DNA of 64,000 bases from Synanceia verrucosa (Eukaryota; Chordata; Actinopteri; Perciformes; Synanceiidae): contig JAQQSB010001525.1 of the NCBI GenBank assembly GCA_029721515.1, positions 31,683-95,682 on the forward strand, read 5' to 3'. Position numbers and translations under genes: made by a program. Below are positions 1-12,402 of the stretch, one piece after another. Under the pieces are notes generated by a model that searched no databases, had not been told where the DNA came from, and was given only the letters and a program-made list of their open reading frames with translations. The stretch's first letter is position 1, and every line of letters starts with the position of its first letter.

Positions 1-1304
1 TAAAAAGTCACTCCAAATTTATTTCACTGTATCACATTTTCCCTTGGTTAAAATTTTGCTTTTCCTTTTCTTAGATTTAATTTTTGTTTTCTGCTCCTCA
101 TTTCCAGGTACAAGAATGGCCAACCACCCGGGACAGTTTGGCTCTGGGACACTGCATCAAACAGAGGCTTGGGAGACTGATGCCATTTCAGAACCAGGCA
201 AGCGGGGACGTCCTGTGGGGCTGGGGCATCCCCCCATAATAAAATGGAACATTTTGGGGGGAACTGAAACAGACAGGCCAAAATTTAAACATCATCCAGC
301 CTGAGCTACCAGTGCAATGACCACTTCACCCCCTAGAGTCAACCTCCCAGCAATCTGCAGCTGTCGCCCCCACCTGCAGATCCTGGAGACAGCTGCCTTC
401 CCCAAATTAAAATGCAGTCTCGCAACATCTGCCTAGTCGATGACAAACTCCACCCCGAGTCAACCCCACCTGAAGCCTCGCCAACAAGCTGCACTGAACC
501 CCCCCGCTGAAATCCCCAGACCTACAGACACCTGCCAGGACCTACAGACGGTAATGGAACATCGACAGAAGAGCTCTTTCTTCCCCAATAGTGTGGATCA
601 GGCTGGTGCATAAATGTGTAGAATAATATCTGAGGTGGGTTTTAAACCTTTTACCAATACCCCTGCAAAAAACCCACAGACAACAAACCCGCACCTTCAC
701 CTCCCCGAAGATCCTTTCCCGTCAACTCCAGCTCCACCTACATTCAGTGAAAAAGGGGAACAGCAGGAAACAGCCCTTCAGATGACATGCAGAAACACAG
801 GGGAATAACAGCATATGGGGTTTTTCATTAAAAAATATTCTTTTATACCTTTCAAACTTTTTCCCCCTTTTCCAGAACCTCCTGATCCATTCCCCCAGAC
901 CAACAGCCCTCCATTTAAATCGAGGGTTCCCCGATTGAAAATTCAATATTTTTTTTGGTTTAAACCTGTGGTACAGTTTCCTTTGTAGGGAAAAATTTAC
1001 TGTTGGGCCCAGACAACCCCTCCCCTTTTCCCCCTCAGTTCCCCTTTCAAAACAAGAGCACAATTTTTTGTCTAATTAAGGCAAAGATGAAATCTCATCC
1101 ACATGAATTCAAAGGTGCTGTGGACTAAATCATTATTATTATTATTATTATTTTTAAAAATTTTTTTTTATTATTATTAACATTATAAAATTATTATGTC
1201 AAATTTAAAATTCAATTGGGCATTCAGAAGTTTACAATTAAAAAAACTTTTTTTTTTACTTTTGCAAAGCCTCATTATTCAGGGACACCTTTTTTAAATT
1301 TGGG

Positions 1305-1360
<56 letters not shown>

Positions 1361-1466
1361 TTTTAAAAATTTATATATATATACACATATAATAGATACT
1401 ATATAAAATAATATATCTAAAATATATATGGGGATACTTAAATATATAGTTATATTTTTATAAGTA

Positions 1467-1556
<90 letters not shown>

Positions 1557-2970
1557 AATATTAATTAAATAATATTTAAAAAAAATTGACATAAGGGTAA
1601 AGTCACATTGTCACTGTTTAATTTGGGTTTATTGTATTCAGACTGATAAATATAAATATTTAGATGTAACTAGAAAAGGGTTCCATGGTTGCTATGGTTT
1701 TGGGGCATCGTTTTAGAATTCTTTTATGAGAACACAAACAATTCTTTTTGGGAGATGAAAGGGGGACTTTAAATTTTCTTCAGCTGAGGACCCCTTGGGT
1801 ACTGAACTAAAAATCAAAGACTGACCTCCCGATGGGAAAAAGTAAGTTTTAAAAATTAAATGGAAATAAAAACAAAAAAAAATTAAAAAAACCCCAGATA
1901 ACACAGTATATACAAAATTTCAATAAAAAGTTTTTTTTTAATGACATAAGTTTATCTAATTTGGGTATTTACCTAGTTCATCTTTCTCATCGATCAATAG
2001 ACAACCAGCAAAAACAACATTAGTTTGGGGATAAAAAAACTTCAGAAAAATGTTGTATCCAACAAAAAAATATATTTTTTAAAATGTCTTTGATAACTTG
2101 TCATCAAAATTGTCAATCAAATATGCAGTCAGTGTTGATTGTTTGTTTTGGGGAAAAATTTCCCCTTAATGCTATTTATTTATTGATACTTGATTTATAT
2201 GGTCGGGGTCCCCCTCACGTCGTCTGCGGGTTCCCGGTGATCCCAAACCTGATCAGTGAAGTCAACATGTCGTTTAAAATGTGCCATGTTACTGTCACTG
2301 ATGTGTTGATTGGGGGCCATGATCGGGTTTTAAAATGTGGAAAACAAGGTTTTTCGAAGCTGGATGGGTCCTTTTAAAAAGGCGTTGGGGAGGTTACTGG
2401 CGGGGTTTACGTAGTTTTCCTTTTTTTATTTATTTGTTTCTGGCGGGGGTTAAACGTTGACTCCCTAACACGCCTGAGTCTCACACCCGGGCTACTTGGC
2501 AGAGGGGGGATTTGGTCTCCCTACCCACAGTGGGTGCTGGGTCCCGGTACATATTTATTTCAAAACAAACATGCCTCAAATGGTCAAGAGAAATTCTTTT
2601 CAAAGATCCGTGACAAATTCCCTAAAATGGTGAATTACAGTGTTGTCTTTTAAAAAATTAAATGGGTACAACTGTGCAGTTTTTTTCTCAGGATGATGGG
2701 GTTTAAAAGTGTTTATTACAAAATATTACTGCATTTTTTTAGAAAACTACAAAATGAAATGATTTATACACACATGATCACAACTATCAAGGAACACATT
2801 TAGTATTGTTAAATCAGCCATTTAAAAATACAACTTTGAGATAGTTCATGATTTTGGATATAAACAGACTGTAAGTTTTTTCTAATATTTTTTTGGTGTT
2901 TTTGGTTTGGGTCCAAAATGTACTGCTTTTTGTTTGGGACTTAAGAGAAGTCCCCCCCTCTTCTCCTCTC
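1..2970. other. AT-rich region without a supported gene
   Basis: I find no coding region I can support here. The longest frames are under 115 codons and overlap in several frames. The stretch from about 300 to 800 is less AT-rich than the rest but matches no family I recognise. Many runs of A, T, G and C give it a degraded or low-quality look. Two TA microsatellites lie inside it. It ends where the truncated 3' side of the BEL/Pao element begins. Confidence 0.6.
1306..1550. repeat. TA-dinucleotide microsatellites
   Basis: Near-perfect TA tracts run from about 1306 to 1357 and from about 1474 to 1550, separated by AT-rich sequence with degenerate TA stretches. Confidence 0.9.
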
Positions 2971-2989
2971 CATTACTTTAGTGGACCAA

Positions 2990-5263
2990 AGCATATCCCC
3001 AAAAAGTAAAAAGGCTTGAATAATTTAGCTGGTGGGGGAGGGCAAACTTCTGGGCGGTGGCTTGGATCTCCCCGGCGCAGCATGCATCGCGCTGGTGACC
3101 AACTTTTCACGGCCTCTGAGGATCCGACTCTGCCTGAGTTCAGCAACACTGGGGCCCGTTCCAGGGGGGAAACCGCATACTCCCAAAACGCCTCGGGAGG
3201 GGGAGCTGGGGCCAGTACAAGGGATTGCCTCCGGATCCAGTCCTTCCACTTCAAACCCCCCTCCCCCTGATGACTTATGAGTTGAGTCAAACCAGGGGAG
3301 GGAGAGGAGATGGCTGGGCAAACCACAGGTTTTTTTTTCTGGAGGAGCTCGTAGTCTTTGGGAAAACTCTCTTTCTGTGCATTCTGGAATGCAAGCATTT
3401 CTGCGCCTGGTAAGTACTAGCGGGGACCGGTCCAGACTGGTTGGCCGCCGTGAAGCTCCTGAGCCAGAGACTCCACTAGGTCCTTCCATGACTTGAAGGT
3501 TGGCCTGTCTGAGTTGGTGGCAGTACTCAGACCACAGAAGGCAGAGCGTTTCAGCTCGGTTGGGTCTTCAAAGACCAGGTCAGTGGGTGATGGGAGAGTT
3601 GGCCAGTTATCCGGAGGTAGTTTCAGGAACTCCGGTCCATCACACCACCTGTTAGGTGTTGCCAGTTCTTGAAGCGGTTTACCTCTAGTGAGGTCGTCTG
3701 CTGGGTTCTCGGAGGACTCAATGTACCGCCAGGCCTTGAGGTCAGTGAGGTCTTGAATCTCTGCCACCCTGGTTCCAACAAAGACTTTGAAGCGGCATGA
3801 CTCTGAGTGAAGCCACGTGAGGACTGTTGTGGAATCACTCCAGAGCAGGACCTGTCGGATCTCTAAGGTGAGCTCTGACCTCAGGAGCCTGGATAACTGA
3901 GCTCCAGTAACTGCTGCACACAGCTCCAATTGAGGCATCGAAAGCTGTTTCCTGGGTGCAACTCGTGAGCGTGCAAGGAGGAATGCAACATGTACTCTCC
4001 CCTGGACATCTTCGGACCTCAGGTAAGTAACCGCTCCGTATGCCCTTTCAGAGGCATCACAAAGAGCGTGAATGTCTCTCTTGGTGTCCGGACGGTCCAT
4101 GTCAGCAGAGTGTAACATCTTGACAGCTGAACTTGAGGTAAGTGCTCTAGCTCACTTTCCCAGGTGTGCCACGCAGCCAGCAGATCTTCAGGAGATTGGG
4201 ATCGTCCCAGCCTCTTTGCTGGTCCCACAGGCTGAACCAATATCTTAGCCCGTGTAGTGTAGGGAAGTATGAACCCGAGTGGGTCATACTGGCTGGCTGA
4301 GACACGATACATTGCGCATCGTGATCTGGTCGTAGGTGATTACTCTGCTCTTGTAACTGAAGGCATCTGCATCGCAGTGCCAGGTTAGGCCTAAGGTTGA
4401 CTCGTGTGCCTCTGACTTGTCATGGGCTAACCACAGATCCAGCTTGTCGGACCTGGCCTCGGCAGGTAGGTGGCTAATGACCGGTTGCTGGCCCATTGCG
4501 GATTTCAAATCCTCCAGAGGCAAGTAGAGATCTGAGCTGGTCAACCAACTGTTTCGCTTCTGGTACAGACTGTAGGCTCTGCAAACAGTTGTCGCGTGAG
4601 AAGCAGCGGTCCACTGAGAACCGTTCCACACTGTTGCCGTCCATATGGTTGTGACGTGCTGCTGAAGCCAAGCGTAGCGCAACATGGGCTAAGGTAGTAC
4701 GAATGGCAACACTCTCCACTCGTGAGACCTGAGCAGTCTCTTCTCGGTTCATGTCGCGCCAGATAAAGCGTAGAAGGGTCGATCTTCCGGCAGTAGCATC
4801 ACTTGGTGAAACATGCCTTTGATGTCACCACTTATGCCCACGCTCTGCTCCCTAAACCCAGAAGGACTCCCAGCAGGGACGGACTCAGTGTGGGACCAGG
4901 TAGCAGGGATTGGTTCAGGCTGACTCCTTGGTACTGAAAGGAACAGTCAAACACGATGCGGTGCTTGCCGTTGTGCTGTACAACATGGTGAGGATGTACC
5001 AGCTCTCACCACCAGATGGCACTGTCTGTGCAGGTAACTTGACTACAACACCAGATGTCTCCAACTTCTTCATCTGCGATGTAGCGTCTACGCTCTGTGG
5101 ATCCTTAGACAGGCGTTCTCTAATCCTCTAAGCCGTGGCATGACTGCCCTCGGAGGGCCTGAAGTACTGGGAAGTTCTTCCTCCGCAGTAGTGGGGTGAC
5201 ATATCTGAGCACGCCGTCGACTTCTACCCTAATGGCCTTGAGCTCAAGAAGATCGATGGCTTG
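2990..5263 (-). pseudogene. BEL/Pao pol remnant (RT, RNase H, start of integrase)
   Basis: On the minus strand, 4752-4284 holds decayed RT sequence, including a segment LVDQLRSLLASGGFEIR that follows the catalytic box in Pao-type RTs. 4118-3417 is an open stretch of 233 codons with the Pao RNase H signature (HALCDASERAYGAV, then LLWSDSTTVLTWL, then ENPADDLTRG and RWCDGPEFL). 3398-2990 begins with a segment (NAQKESFPKDYELL) like the linker before the BEL integrase zinc domain and then degenerates. Frames change several times, so no full polyprotein exists. The retrovirus ERV-1 entered just upstream at 5264-5267 and separates this part from gag and protease. Confidence 0.8.
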
Positions 5264-5267
5264 CTGG

Positions 5268-5739
5268 TGTAGAAGAATAAATGTATTGAACTGCTGATGC
5301 CTGATTATGTAAGCTGATACCTCTGTACTCAGACCTAATTATATATGCTGATATGTGAAAGCTTATGCTGACAGTGAAGGTTGTTATGTGAAGACTTCTG
5401 CTGATACATTCAAAGTACGCAATTCTGCAGACAATAACAGGCTATGTCACTCTGCCCTGGACTGATAAGCCCAGGACTTGGAGCCGCCAGCTCATTCTCT
5501 ATCAAAGTCCTTGACAACGTGTCTTTTCCATCCAGCCTTAAATACGCCCTTGTGTCTTGTTTATTCATGGGCATTCACTGCATGAGTTCTGTGCTATGTG
5601 TCTGAAATCCCATCTCTGTTCTGCAGACAGATATTAAAGCAACTCTTTGGACAACTGAATCAGTGAAACTGTTTATTGTATTCTCCGTGCAGAAAGAACC
5701 CGGTGGAGATTAGACCATCCTGACAGAATTTCCACCACA
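5268..5739 (+). repeat. ERV-1 5' LTR
   Basis: This is a 472-bp direct repeat of 14832-15298, starting TGTAGAAG and ending CCACCACA. It holds an AATAAA-like stretch near 5277 and an ATTAAA at 5632-5637, upstream of the R/U5 part. The two LTRs differ by a few substitutions and small indels, for example a missing GAG-like trinucleotide near 15042 and one base near 15141. Confidence 0.92.
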
Positions 5740-5744
5740 GTTTT

Positions 5745-5762
5745 TGGTGTCAGAATCGTGGG
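5745..5762 (+). promoter_or_regulatory. Candidate primer-binding site of ERV-1
   Basis: The 18 bases TGGTGTCAGAATCGTGGG begin five bases after the LTR end and have the TGG start expected for pairing with a tRNA CCA end. I do not assign the tRNA. The Gypsy element at 49888 has a related TGGTGTCAGGAGTGGG site. Confidence 0.6.
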
Positions 5763-6133
5763 ATCGTCGAGAGGCCGTCGGACCCCGGTCGTTGAGGGGC
5801 TGATTTTGACCTGGGTTGACGAACCGTTCTCTCCTCTTAAAACAATCCGAGAAGAGGACCTGGCGTCCTGGGGCCTGTGACTGTCTCTGCTACGATCTGC
5901 AGGAGCCACACCCGGTGAGGCGGTTTACATTCCATTATTTTCCTGATTCTGAGGTCCAGTATTGTTGCTCCTGAAAGAGGTATGTGGGACTAATTCAAGA
6001 TACAAACCAAATCACCTTTGTTTCTCTTGAGATAATTGTGAAATAGAGTTACACCAGTAACTGGTCAATACCGAGTCTAGGGCTCGAAGGCGCAAAACAA
6101 GAACGTTTTTTTTCCTGTGAGTTTTGCGCAATT

Positions 6134-6400
6134 GTGTGAGCTTTTTAGCAAGAACACTGACATAAAATTGTGTGAGCTTTTAGCAAGAACACTGACATAA
6201 AATTGTGTGAGCTTTTAGCAAGAACACTGACATAAAATTGTGTGAGAGCTTTTCAGCAAGAACACCAAGGTAAAATAAAGTGTGAGCTCGCAAGAACACA
6301 GGTAAAATAAAGTGTGAGCTTCGCAAGAACACAGGTAAAATAAAGTGTGAGCTTGGCAAGAACACAGGTAAAATAAAGTGTGAGCTTCGCAAGAGCGGGT
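6134..6400 (+). repeat. 36-bp tandem repeats in the ERV-1 leader
   Basis: Units of about 36 bp of the type TTGTGTGAGCTTTTAGCAAG plus AACACTGACATAAAA follow one another, first near-identical and then shorter (about 34 bp, TGAGCTTCGCAAGAACACAG type). They lie between the primer-binding site and the gag start. The related ERV-2 has the same repeats at 27615-27890, so they are a property of the retrovirus lineage. Confidence 0.9.
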
Positions 6401-6436
6401 TAAAAGTGATAGTTTTTAAAAAAATAAAAAAAAGTT

Positions 6437-8020
6437 ATGGGGAACCAACAACCAAGCGGCCTCCTGCTGAGGTACCGCAGGGCCTATTGTGGATGCCATG
6501 AAGAAGAAGTATGGTGATGACAGTGTACAGTTTCTTCATTGTTGGAGTAACAAATTTGGATTTCCACAAGGAGGTTCACTTAGCAAAATCAACTAACTAA
6601 ACTTAGAGAGACTTGACAAAAGAAAAGAAAATGTTGCAAAAGAGATGGTGAAGTCTGAAGAACTTATAGAAATACAAAAGCATGAAGAATGCCTAAAAGT
6701 ATGGGAAACAGAACATGAGAGAAGGAAAGAAGACAGATAAAAAAACAAATGACTCTATTGAATATAACCAATGAAGACACAACTGTTAAATCTAAGAGCA
6801 GTAAATCCTTTCTGTATCCCTCTCTTCCAGGCTGTGGCGGGCCTCGAGCTGCGACGACACTCCTCCTCCCTACGCCCCACCTCACTTGCGCGGACAGAAA
6901 AGGAGGCTCCTGCCTACCAGCCGGGACCTCTGGCGACCTGGCTCCTGGCCCTCCAGCACCAGATCAGGCCGAGAATATGGACCAATCGGCCTACTGCACC
7001 CAAAATGACACTGCCACCTCCTGGAGGACCAGAAGCCCACATGGCAGACCAGAGCATAGTCCAGCTGCCCATGGTCCAGGTGGCGGGGCCCCAGGGTGCA
7101 CCTGTGCTGGTTTTTCGCCCATGGACACTGCAAGAGATGAAGGAGGCCACCGCCTATCTCCCCCAATCGCACAGGAGGCCAGAGTTTGCTGACCAGCTGC
7201 TCATATTTTGCCAGCAGTTCATGCCAACATCCAGAGAGCTGCACAGACTATTGATGACTCATCTGGGGCCTGTGAACTTTTCCCTATCGCTGGTCCATTC
7301 ACCCAGAGGGTGCGCACCTGACCTTAGACCCGGATCCTCTGTATGGGCTGATGTAGCAAACAGGCCCTATCGCAGAGCTTTCTGAACGACCTGAAGGGGA
7401 GCTGATAGCCAAGTTCCCTGTCAAGTGCAACATGGACAAAATTACGTCATGTAAACAACGCCCTGATGAGCCAGTGAAGGAGTTTTTCACGCCTGGAAGA
7501 AGTCTTTATTGAACACTCCGGCATGGAAAAGCCAGGGGATGCCGGCACCACATGCAGCCCTTACGAGTCTCATCTGAGCTCCATCTTCATGCAGAACCTC
7601 CTCCTCCTCTTAAAAAAGGGTCGAGACATCCTGCATTGAGTGCAACTGAGCTCATTAGACATGCTGTCCACGCCCAGACGCTGCACCAGTCTGAGCGCAC
7701 CAAAGACAAACAGCATAGAGCGACACCACCCACAAAGCTCAGCTGACTCTTCTCCATTCATCGAGCGCGGGGACTGACAGAAACGGGGCCAATCACACTC
7801 GGCAGAGCCTGGGATGGAAAGGGCCGTGTTCATGGCAAAGCAAAGCAGAGCCCTCCCCAGCCACATCAAGGCGGAAGCAATGTTTGCTACCATTGCGGCC
7901 TCGAGGACACTGGGTCAAGGACTGCCCTACAACCAGCCTTATCGTCACAGGGGAGAGGCAGAGGTGCGGCCGCCCAGTGGAGAGGCCCACCAGGGAGTCA
8001 AGGTCCCTATTCAAATCTGA
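6437..8020 (+). pseudogene. gag: ERV-1 gag remnant (MA, CA, NC)
   Basis: The gag start is taken as ATG at 6437, which reads Met-Gly-Asn, the usual context for N-myristoylation of retroviral Gag. The frame is soon broken. A capsid segment lies at about 7080-7280 in a 204-codon open stretch that begins at 6771, with the conserved type of motif FRPWTLQEMKEAT followed by FCQQFMPTSREL. Near 7880-7925 a CCHC zinc knuckle is recognisable, but its first half (CYHCG) and second half (HWVKDC) are in different frames. Start choice rests on the identical Met-Gly-Asn context in ERV-2 at 27943. No intact Gag can be made. Confidence 0.8.
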
Positions 8021-8289
8021 TTGACCAGAAAAGGGGCTGGACGGGAGGAGGCGTCACGCTCACATCGAGACTCGCCAAGACACAGCCACCTCTTCTACAA
8101 AGGGAAGTAAAAACACACTCCATGTGCACTGCTTACACCGCTACAAAGACAACACCAAGCAGAAACAACACTACACATAAACAATGCTATCTCTGTCTTA
8201 GAGAACCTTTCAACATCTCCGTCGCTAGCACTTATGCTCACTATTCTGAAGATTCTTGTGATAGTTTACCTAAGGTTTCTTTGATTGTG

Positions 8290-8811
8290 TTAGGAAAGAG
8301 ATAACATTTCTTGTTCGATTCTGGAGCTTGCCGGTCAGTGCTTAAAACAAGTGAAATGCCGAGTGTTAAACTTAGTGGTCGGTTATATCCATTCCATTGG
8401 TGCATGTGGAAATACTGTGAAGGAGAAATTCTACGGTTCCCTTATCATGCTCCTATGATAACCCACCAACTGTGTTTAAACACTCTTTCTTCTCTCTCCT
8501 ACTGCCCCATCAACCTGCTGGGACGAGACCTGATGCTCTCTCTGGGTATCAACTTGATGTCGACACCAGATGGCGTTAAAGCCACACGAGGACCCTTGTC
8601 AAACGATGAGGGAGAAGCCTGCTCACTGGTGAAGTATTGCCCTCACACCACTCCATGTATACCAATGGAAGATCCTGTTGCTTCTCTACCTTTGGCACAG
8701 GCACATGCAAAAGTGAGCCCTGCTGCTGACTTTATATCAGAGGAGGCTCTTCATTGTACCGGTCATGTATCTCAGGGACCTGATGATGCTTTTGAAGAAA
8801 TGTTTTTCTGA
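8290..8811 (+). pseudogene. pro: ERV-1 protease remnant
   Basis: An open stretch of 166 codons begins with the aspartic-protease active-site type motif LFDSGACRSVL (about 8311-8345). Later in the same frame is the segment PINLLGRDLM, the usual second conserved block of retroviral proteases. It sits between the gag zinc knuckle and RT, as expected. DSG replaces the more common DTG, which many retroelement proteases tolerate. Upstream and downstream junctions are broken. Confidence 0.75.
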
Positions 8812-10380
8812 TTTGAATGATACCTTGATAACAAATACCGTGTTTTGGAACACGTGGCGCTGCGCTGTTTCTGTAAACTTGACTCTGAACAATCTGAACT
8901 GTTTTTGATTGAGAACTCACACCACACATCTCACTGTCAAAGGCTAAAAGTGACCCGGTGGAGAGACTTGGGTCCCTGGGTTAAAAACTGTGAAGGCCTC
9001 ACTGACTGGACTGCCACTGGTGACCCTCAGGTGATGTATTCATCTAAAGGACAAGTGTTTAAATCTCCTGAGCCTTTACATCTCCCAGTGTTACGATCAG
9101 TTTATCTTTTGACACGGTGACCAGTGACCCACATGATCACATGACTCTACTTTCAGCCACTGACATCAACGACTCCTACAGACTATACCAGACTCTCTGG
9201 GCATCTAGCAAATATGATGTGGGCCTTATTAAGGAGCTGAGCCCGTCGAGATTAAACCTAAGTCGTCATACAGGCCAAAAAGGCACCAGTATCCCCTCAA
9301 GCCCGCGCCATTGAGGGCATTAGGCCTGTGTTTCAGTCACCCTAAAAGCTGGTGTTATAGTTCCGTTCGAATGATTCTCCTGTTTGTCGCCAATCCTCCC
9401 GTACGAAGGCCAGAGATCCACCAGCGAAGCCTGAATGGAGATTTGTGCAGGACTTAAAGGCAGTAAGCTGCTCGCCGTTCATGCGTCAACCTGGTACCAA
9501 ATCCCTATACCATCCTTTCACAAGTTCCACCTGATGCACAGTGGTTCTCTGTCGTGGATCTCTCAACGCGTTTTTAGTGTGCCCGTCCATCCAAACTCCC
9601 AGTTCTGGTTGCGTTCCAGTTTGAAGGGAAAGGTTATACGTTCACCCGTTTATGCCAGGGCTACACGAAAGTCCTACTATATACAACGAGGCGCTTAGCA
9701 ATTCCTTAGCCCTGGAGCTCACTCCAGGTTCTGCGTTACTGCAGTAGCGTGGATGATCTCCTAATTGCCGCCTACACAGCAACAATGTAAAACAGATACA
9801 TTGGCACTACTCAAACACCTTGCTAAGGAGGGGCATAAAGCCAGTCTGACAAAACTGCAGTTTGTTAAACAGGAAGTAACCTTTTTGGGTCACATTGTTT
9901 CCTCTCGAGGGAAGACTCTCTCCAAACGGATCGAGGCGATTGCTCGTGCTCCCAAGCCCATTACGACAAAACAGATGATGTTCTTTCTAGGATTGTTGTC
10001 CTACTGTCGCAGCTTCGTTCCTAACTACTCTGAACTGGAAAAGCCATTGAGGGCCATCCTTCACCAGCCCAGACCCACTCCCCTGGCTCACCTTGGTGGA
10101 CACCGAGGCTGAAGAGGCTTTAGCGCTAAAGCTGGCTCTCCAGTCGCCTCCTACTCTTGGGCTCCCTGACCCCCTCAAACCATTTGTACAGACCGTCGAC
10201 GGCGATCAGGTTGTATGTCTTCTGTTCTTCTTCAATCACATGGTGATAAATGAGGCGGTGGCCTATTTCTCCTGTAAACTGGATCCGGTGGCGGCGGGGT
10301 TACCTCGTTGTTTGCGTGCTGTGGCAGCAGCTGAAAAGGCTTTGATAGCCTCCAGGAACTAGTGGGTTTTGCACCTCTAA
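8812..10380 (+). pseudogene. pol: ERV-1 reverse transcriptase remnant
   Basis: RT blocks appear in order but in several frames. They are KPEWRFVQDLK near 9422-9455, the aspartate-bearing block VVDLST near 9555, a damaged catalytic box reading SVDDLLIA near 9742-9768, and the connection segment VTFLGHIVSS to FLGLLSYCRSFVPNY at 9880-10030. At least four frame changes separate them. The catalytic box shows serine where tyrosine is usual. Non-functional. Confidence 0.8.
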
Positions 10381-10386
10381 CTCTCC

Positions 10387-10821
10387 TTGTTCCCATGCAG
10401 TGACAATGATACTCTCGAGCAGAAAACATCACATCTGTCGGCTGCCAGACACCTCAGATATCACACCTGTCTCCTGGACATGCCTAATGTGACTGTTAAG
10501 AGGTGTAATGTCCTGAATCCAGCCACTCTTCTGCCTCTACCTGGGGATGGGGAACCCCATGACTGCCTGGCCGAGTTGTCTTTCACTTGTTCTCCTCGTC
10601 CTGATCTCTCTGATGTTCCCCTACAGAATGCTGACATGATCCTTTATGTTGATGGCTCTGCCTCCCGAGATCCCGACACCGGCAAAAACAAAGTGGGGTT
10701 TGCAGTCTGTTCTGAGAATGATGTCTTATTGTCAGATCCGCTCCCTTCACATTATTCTGCACAGGCTGCTGAGTTGATTGCACTCACTGTGCCTGTGAAC
10801 TGGCACGTGGTAAGTCTGTAA
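10387..10821 (+). pseudogene. pol: ERV-1 RNase H remnant
   Basis: An open stretch of 144 codons includes ILYVDGSASRDPDTG (about 10639-10680, with the first catalytic Asp), GFAVCSENDVL, and HYSAQAAELIALT (with the catalytic Glu) near 10750-10790. This is the RNase H arrangement of gamma-type retroviruses. The third and fourth catalytic residues fall after a frame break near 10815. Confidence 0.8.
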
Positions 10822-10999
10822 ATATTTTACTGACTCCAGATATGCCTTCGGTGTGGTCCATGATTTCGCAAACTTTGGGAGCACAGAGGGTTCCTTAAGT
10901 CTGATGGTAAGCCTGTTCTTAATCATATATTGGTTGCTGAGCTCCTCCAGGCTATTTTGTTGCCATCTGCTGTTTCTGTCTGCAAGTGTGCTGCTCATA

Positions 11000-12300
11000 C
11001 AGGTTCGCCCGATGCTGTTTCACAGGAAATGCGGTGGCGGATGCTGCTGCAAGGCTGCAGCCCGACGCCTTATGTACAAGCACAACTATTAAGCTCATCG
11101 GTGCTTTCTGTTCCTGCTGAGCTCTCTGCTATTCAATCCTTCGCCACCCCTGATGAGAGACGGCTTTGGTCGGCCAATGGCTCTTCTCCGGCTTATGGAT
11201 TGGGCCGGATGGTAAACCCTGTCTTCCTAAACATTTCTTTCCTCACTATGAAAGTTGCGCATGGGTTGGACCATGTCGAAAGGAGGGATGTGTACACAGA
11301 TGAGTGAGTTTTGGTTCACGAAGGGTTTTTCCTCTTATGCACAGAAGTTTTGTCAGGCCTGTGTCATATGCGCTCATATAACTGCCGGAAGGCCTATTCA
11401 GATTGCACAGGTTGCAGCCCATCCACCTCCGCGAGACCTTTGAACATGTTATGATGGATTTCATTGAACTATCTCCATCAGAAGGAAAGTCACATTGTTT
11501 GGTGATGGTGGATATGTGGTCGAAATGGTTGAGGTCTTTCCGTCATCCAAGCAAACTGCCTCTGTGGTAGTAAGGCGCTTCTGCAGGAAATCATCCCAAG
11601 GTGGGGCATACCAGCAAAGATTTCGGCTGATAATGGCCCCATTTTGTTAACAAGGCCATTACTGAGGTAAGTCAGTTTTGGGTATTGATCTAAGAACACA
11701 CTGTGCATACCACCCAGCTTCAGGAGGTGCGGTAGAGAGGAGAATGGTACCTTGAAAGCTAAGTTAGCAAAATGTTTGAGGAAACGGGACTTCCCTGGAC
11801 TAAAGCGTTGCCATTGGTCTTGATGTACATGAGAATGAGAAGAAGGGGCGGAGTAATCTCAGTCCTTATGAAGTCCTGTTCGCAACCCCGCCCTCCATAG
11901 GGATGCACAGACCAAAGGATCTGTTACCAGAAACCACACTCTGTGAAGATGCTATGTTGACATACTGCTCTAATCTCTCTAAACTCTCTCTCAAATAAGA
12001 CGACAAGTGGCGCAGCACTCCTGACCAGGCCAAGAGTCCACTGCATCAGCTTCGACCAGGGATTACGTGGTGCGTGAAGGACTTCAGGAGGAAAAGCTGG
12101 AAACACAAGCGCTGGCAAGGCCGTCAGATCCTCTCACAGCACACAGCCGTGAAGGTCGCGGAGAGAGCCACGTGATCCAGCGTCCCAGTGCAAAAGGTGC
12201 CGGCTCGGCTGACCCACCAACGGAGAATCCGCAAGATCAGGAGGAGGTGAAGCGCTCCCTGCTACATGTGGTGTGCCAAACCACCATCCGGCGTAGTTGA
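11000..12300 (+). pseudogene. pol: ERV-1 integrase remnant
   Basis: Three integrase parts are recognisable in different frames. The zinc-binding cysteine end (FCQACVICAH) is near 11350. The catalytic-core start (MMDFIELSPSEG, then MVDMWSKW) lies near 11449-11530, with later core pieces to about 11920. A C-terminal domain rich in basic and aromatic residues (WKHKRWQG, then HTAVKVAE) is at about 12098-12165. The C-terminal piece is closely similar to 32186-32430 in ERV-2. Frameshifts preclude function. Confidence 0.75.
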
Positions 12301-12402
12301 CCCCAGGCAGCAGATGACGGCGAGGGATAACGATCGCAATCACCTCTGAAGCTGCCCTTGTGCTGAGGTACACCAGCGTTTAAAAGCGCACCACAGATCA
12401 CA

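Noticed and set aside
3016..3413. Overlapping plus-strand frames of 60-84 codons
   Set aside because: They lie opposite the BEL integrase remnant, show no motif, and overlap one another in three frames.
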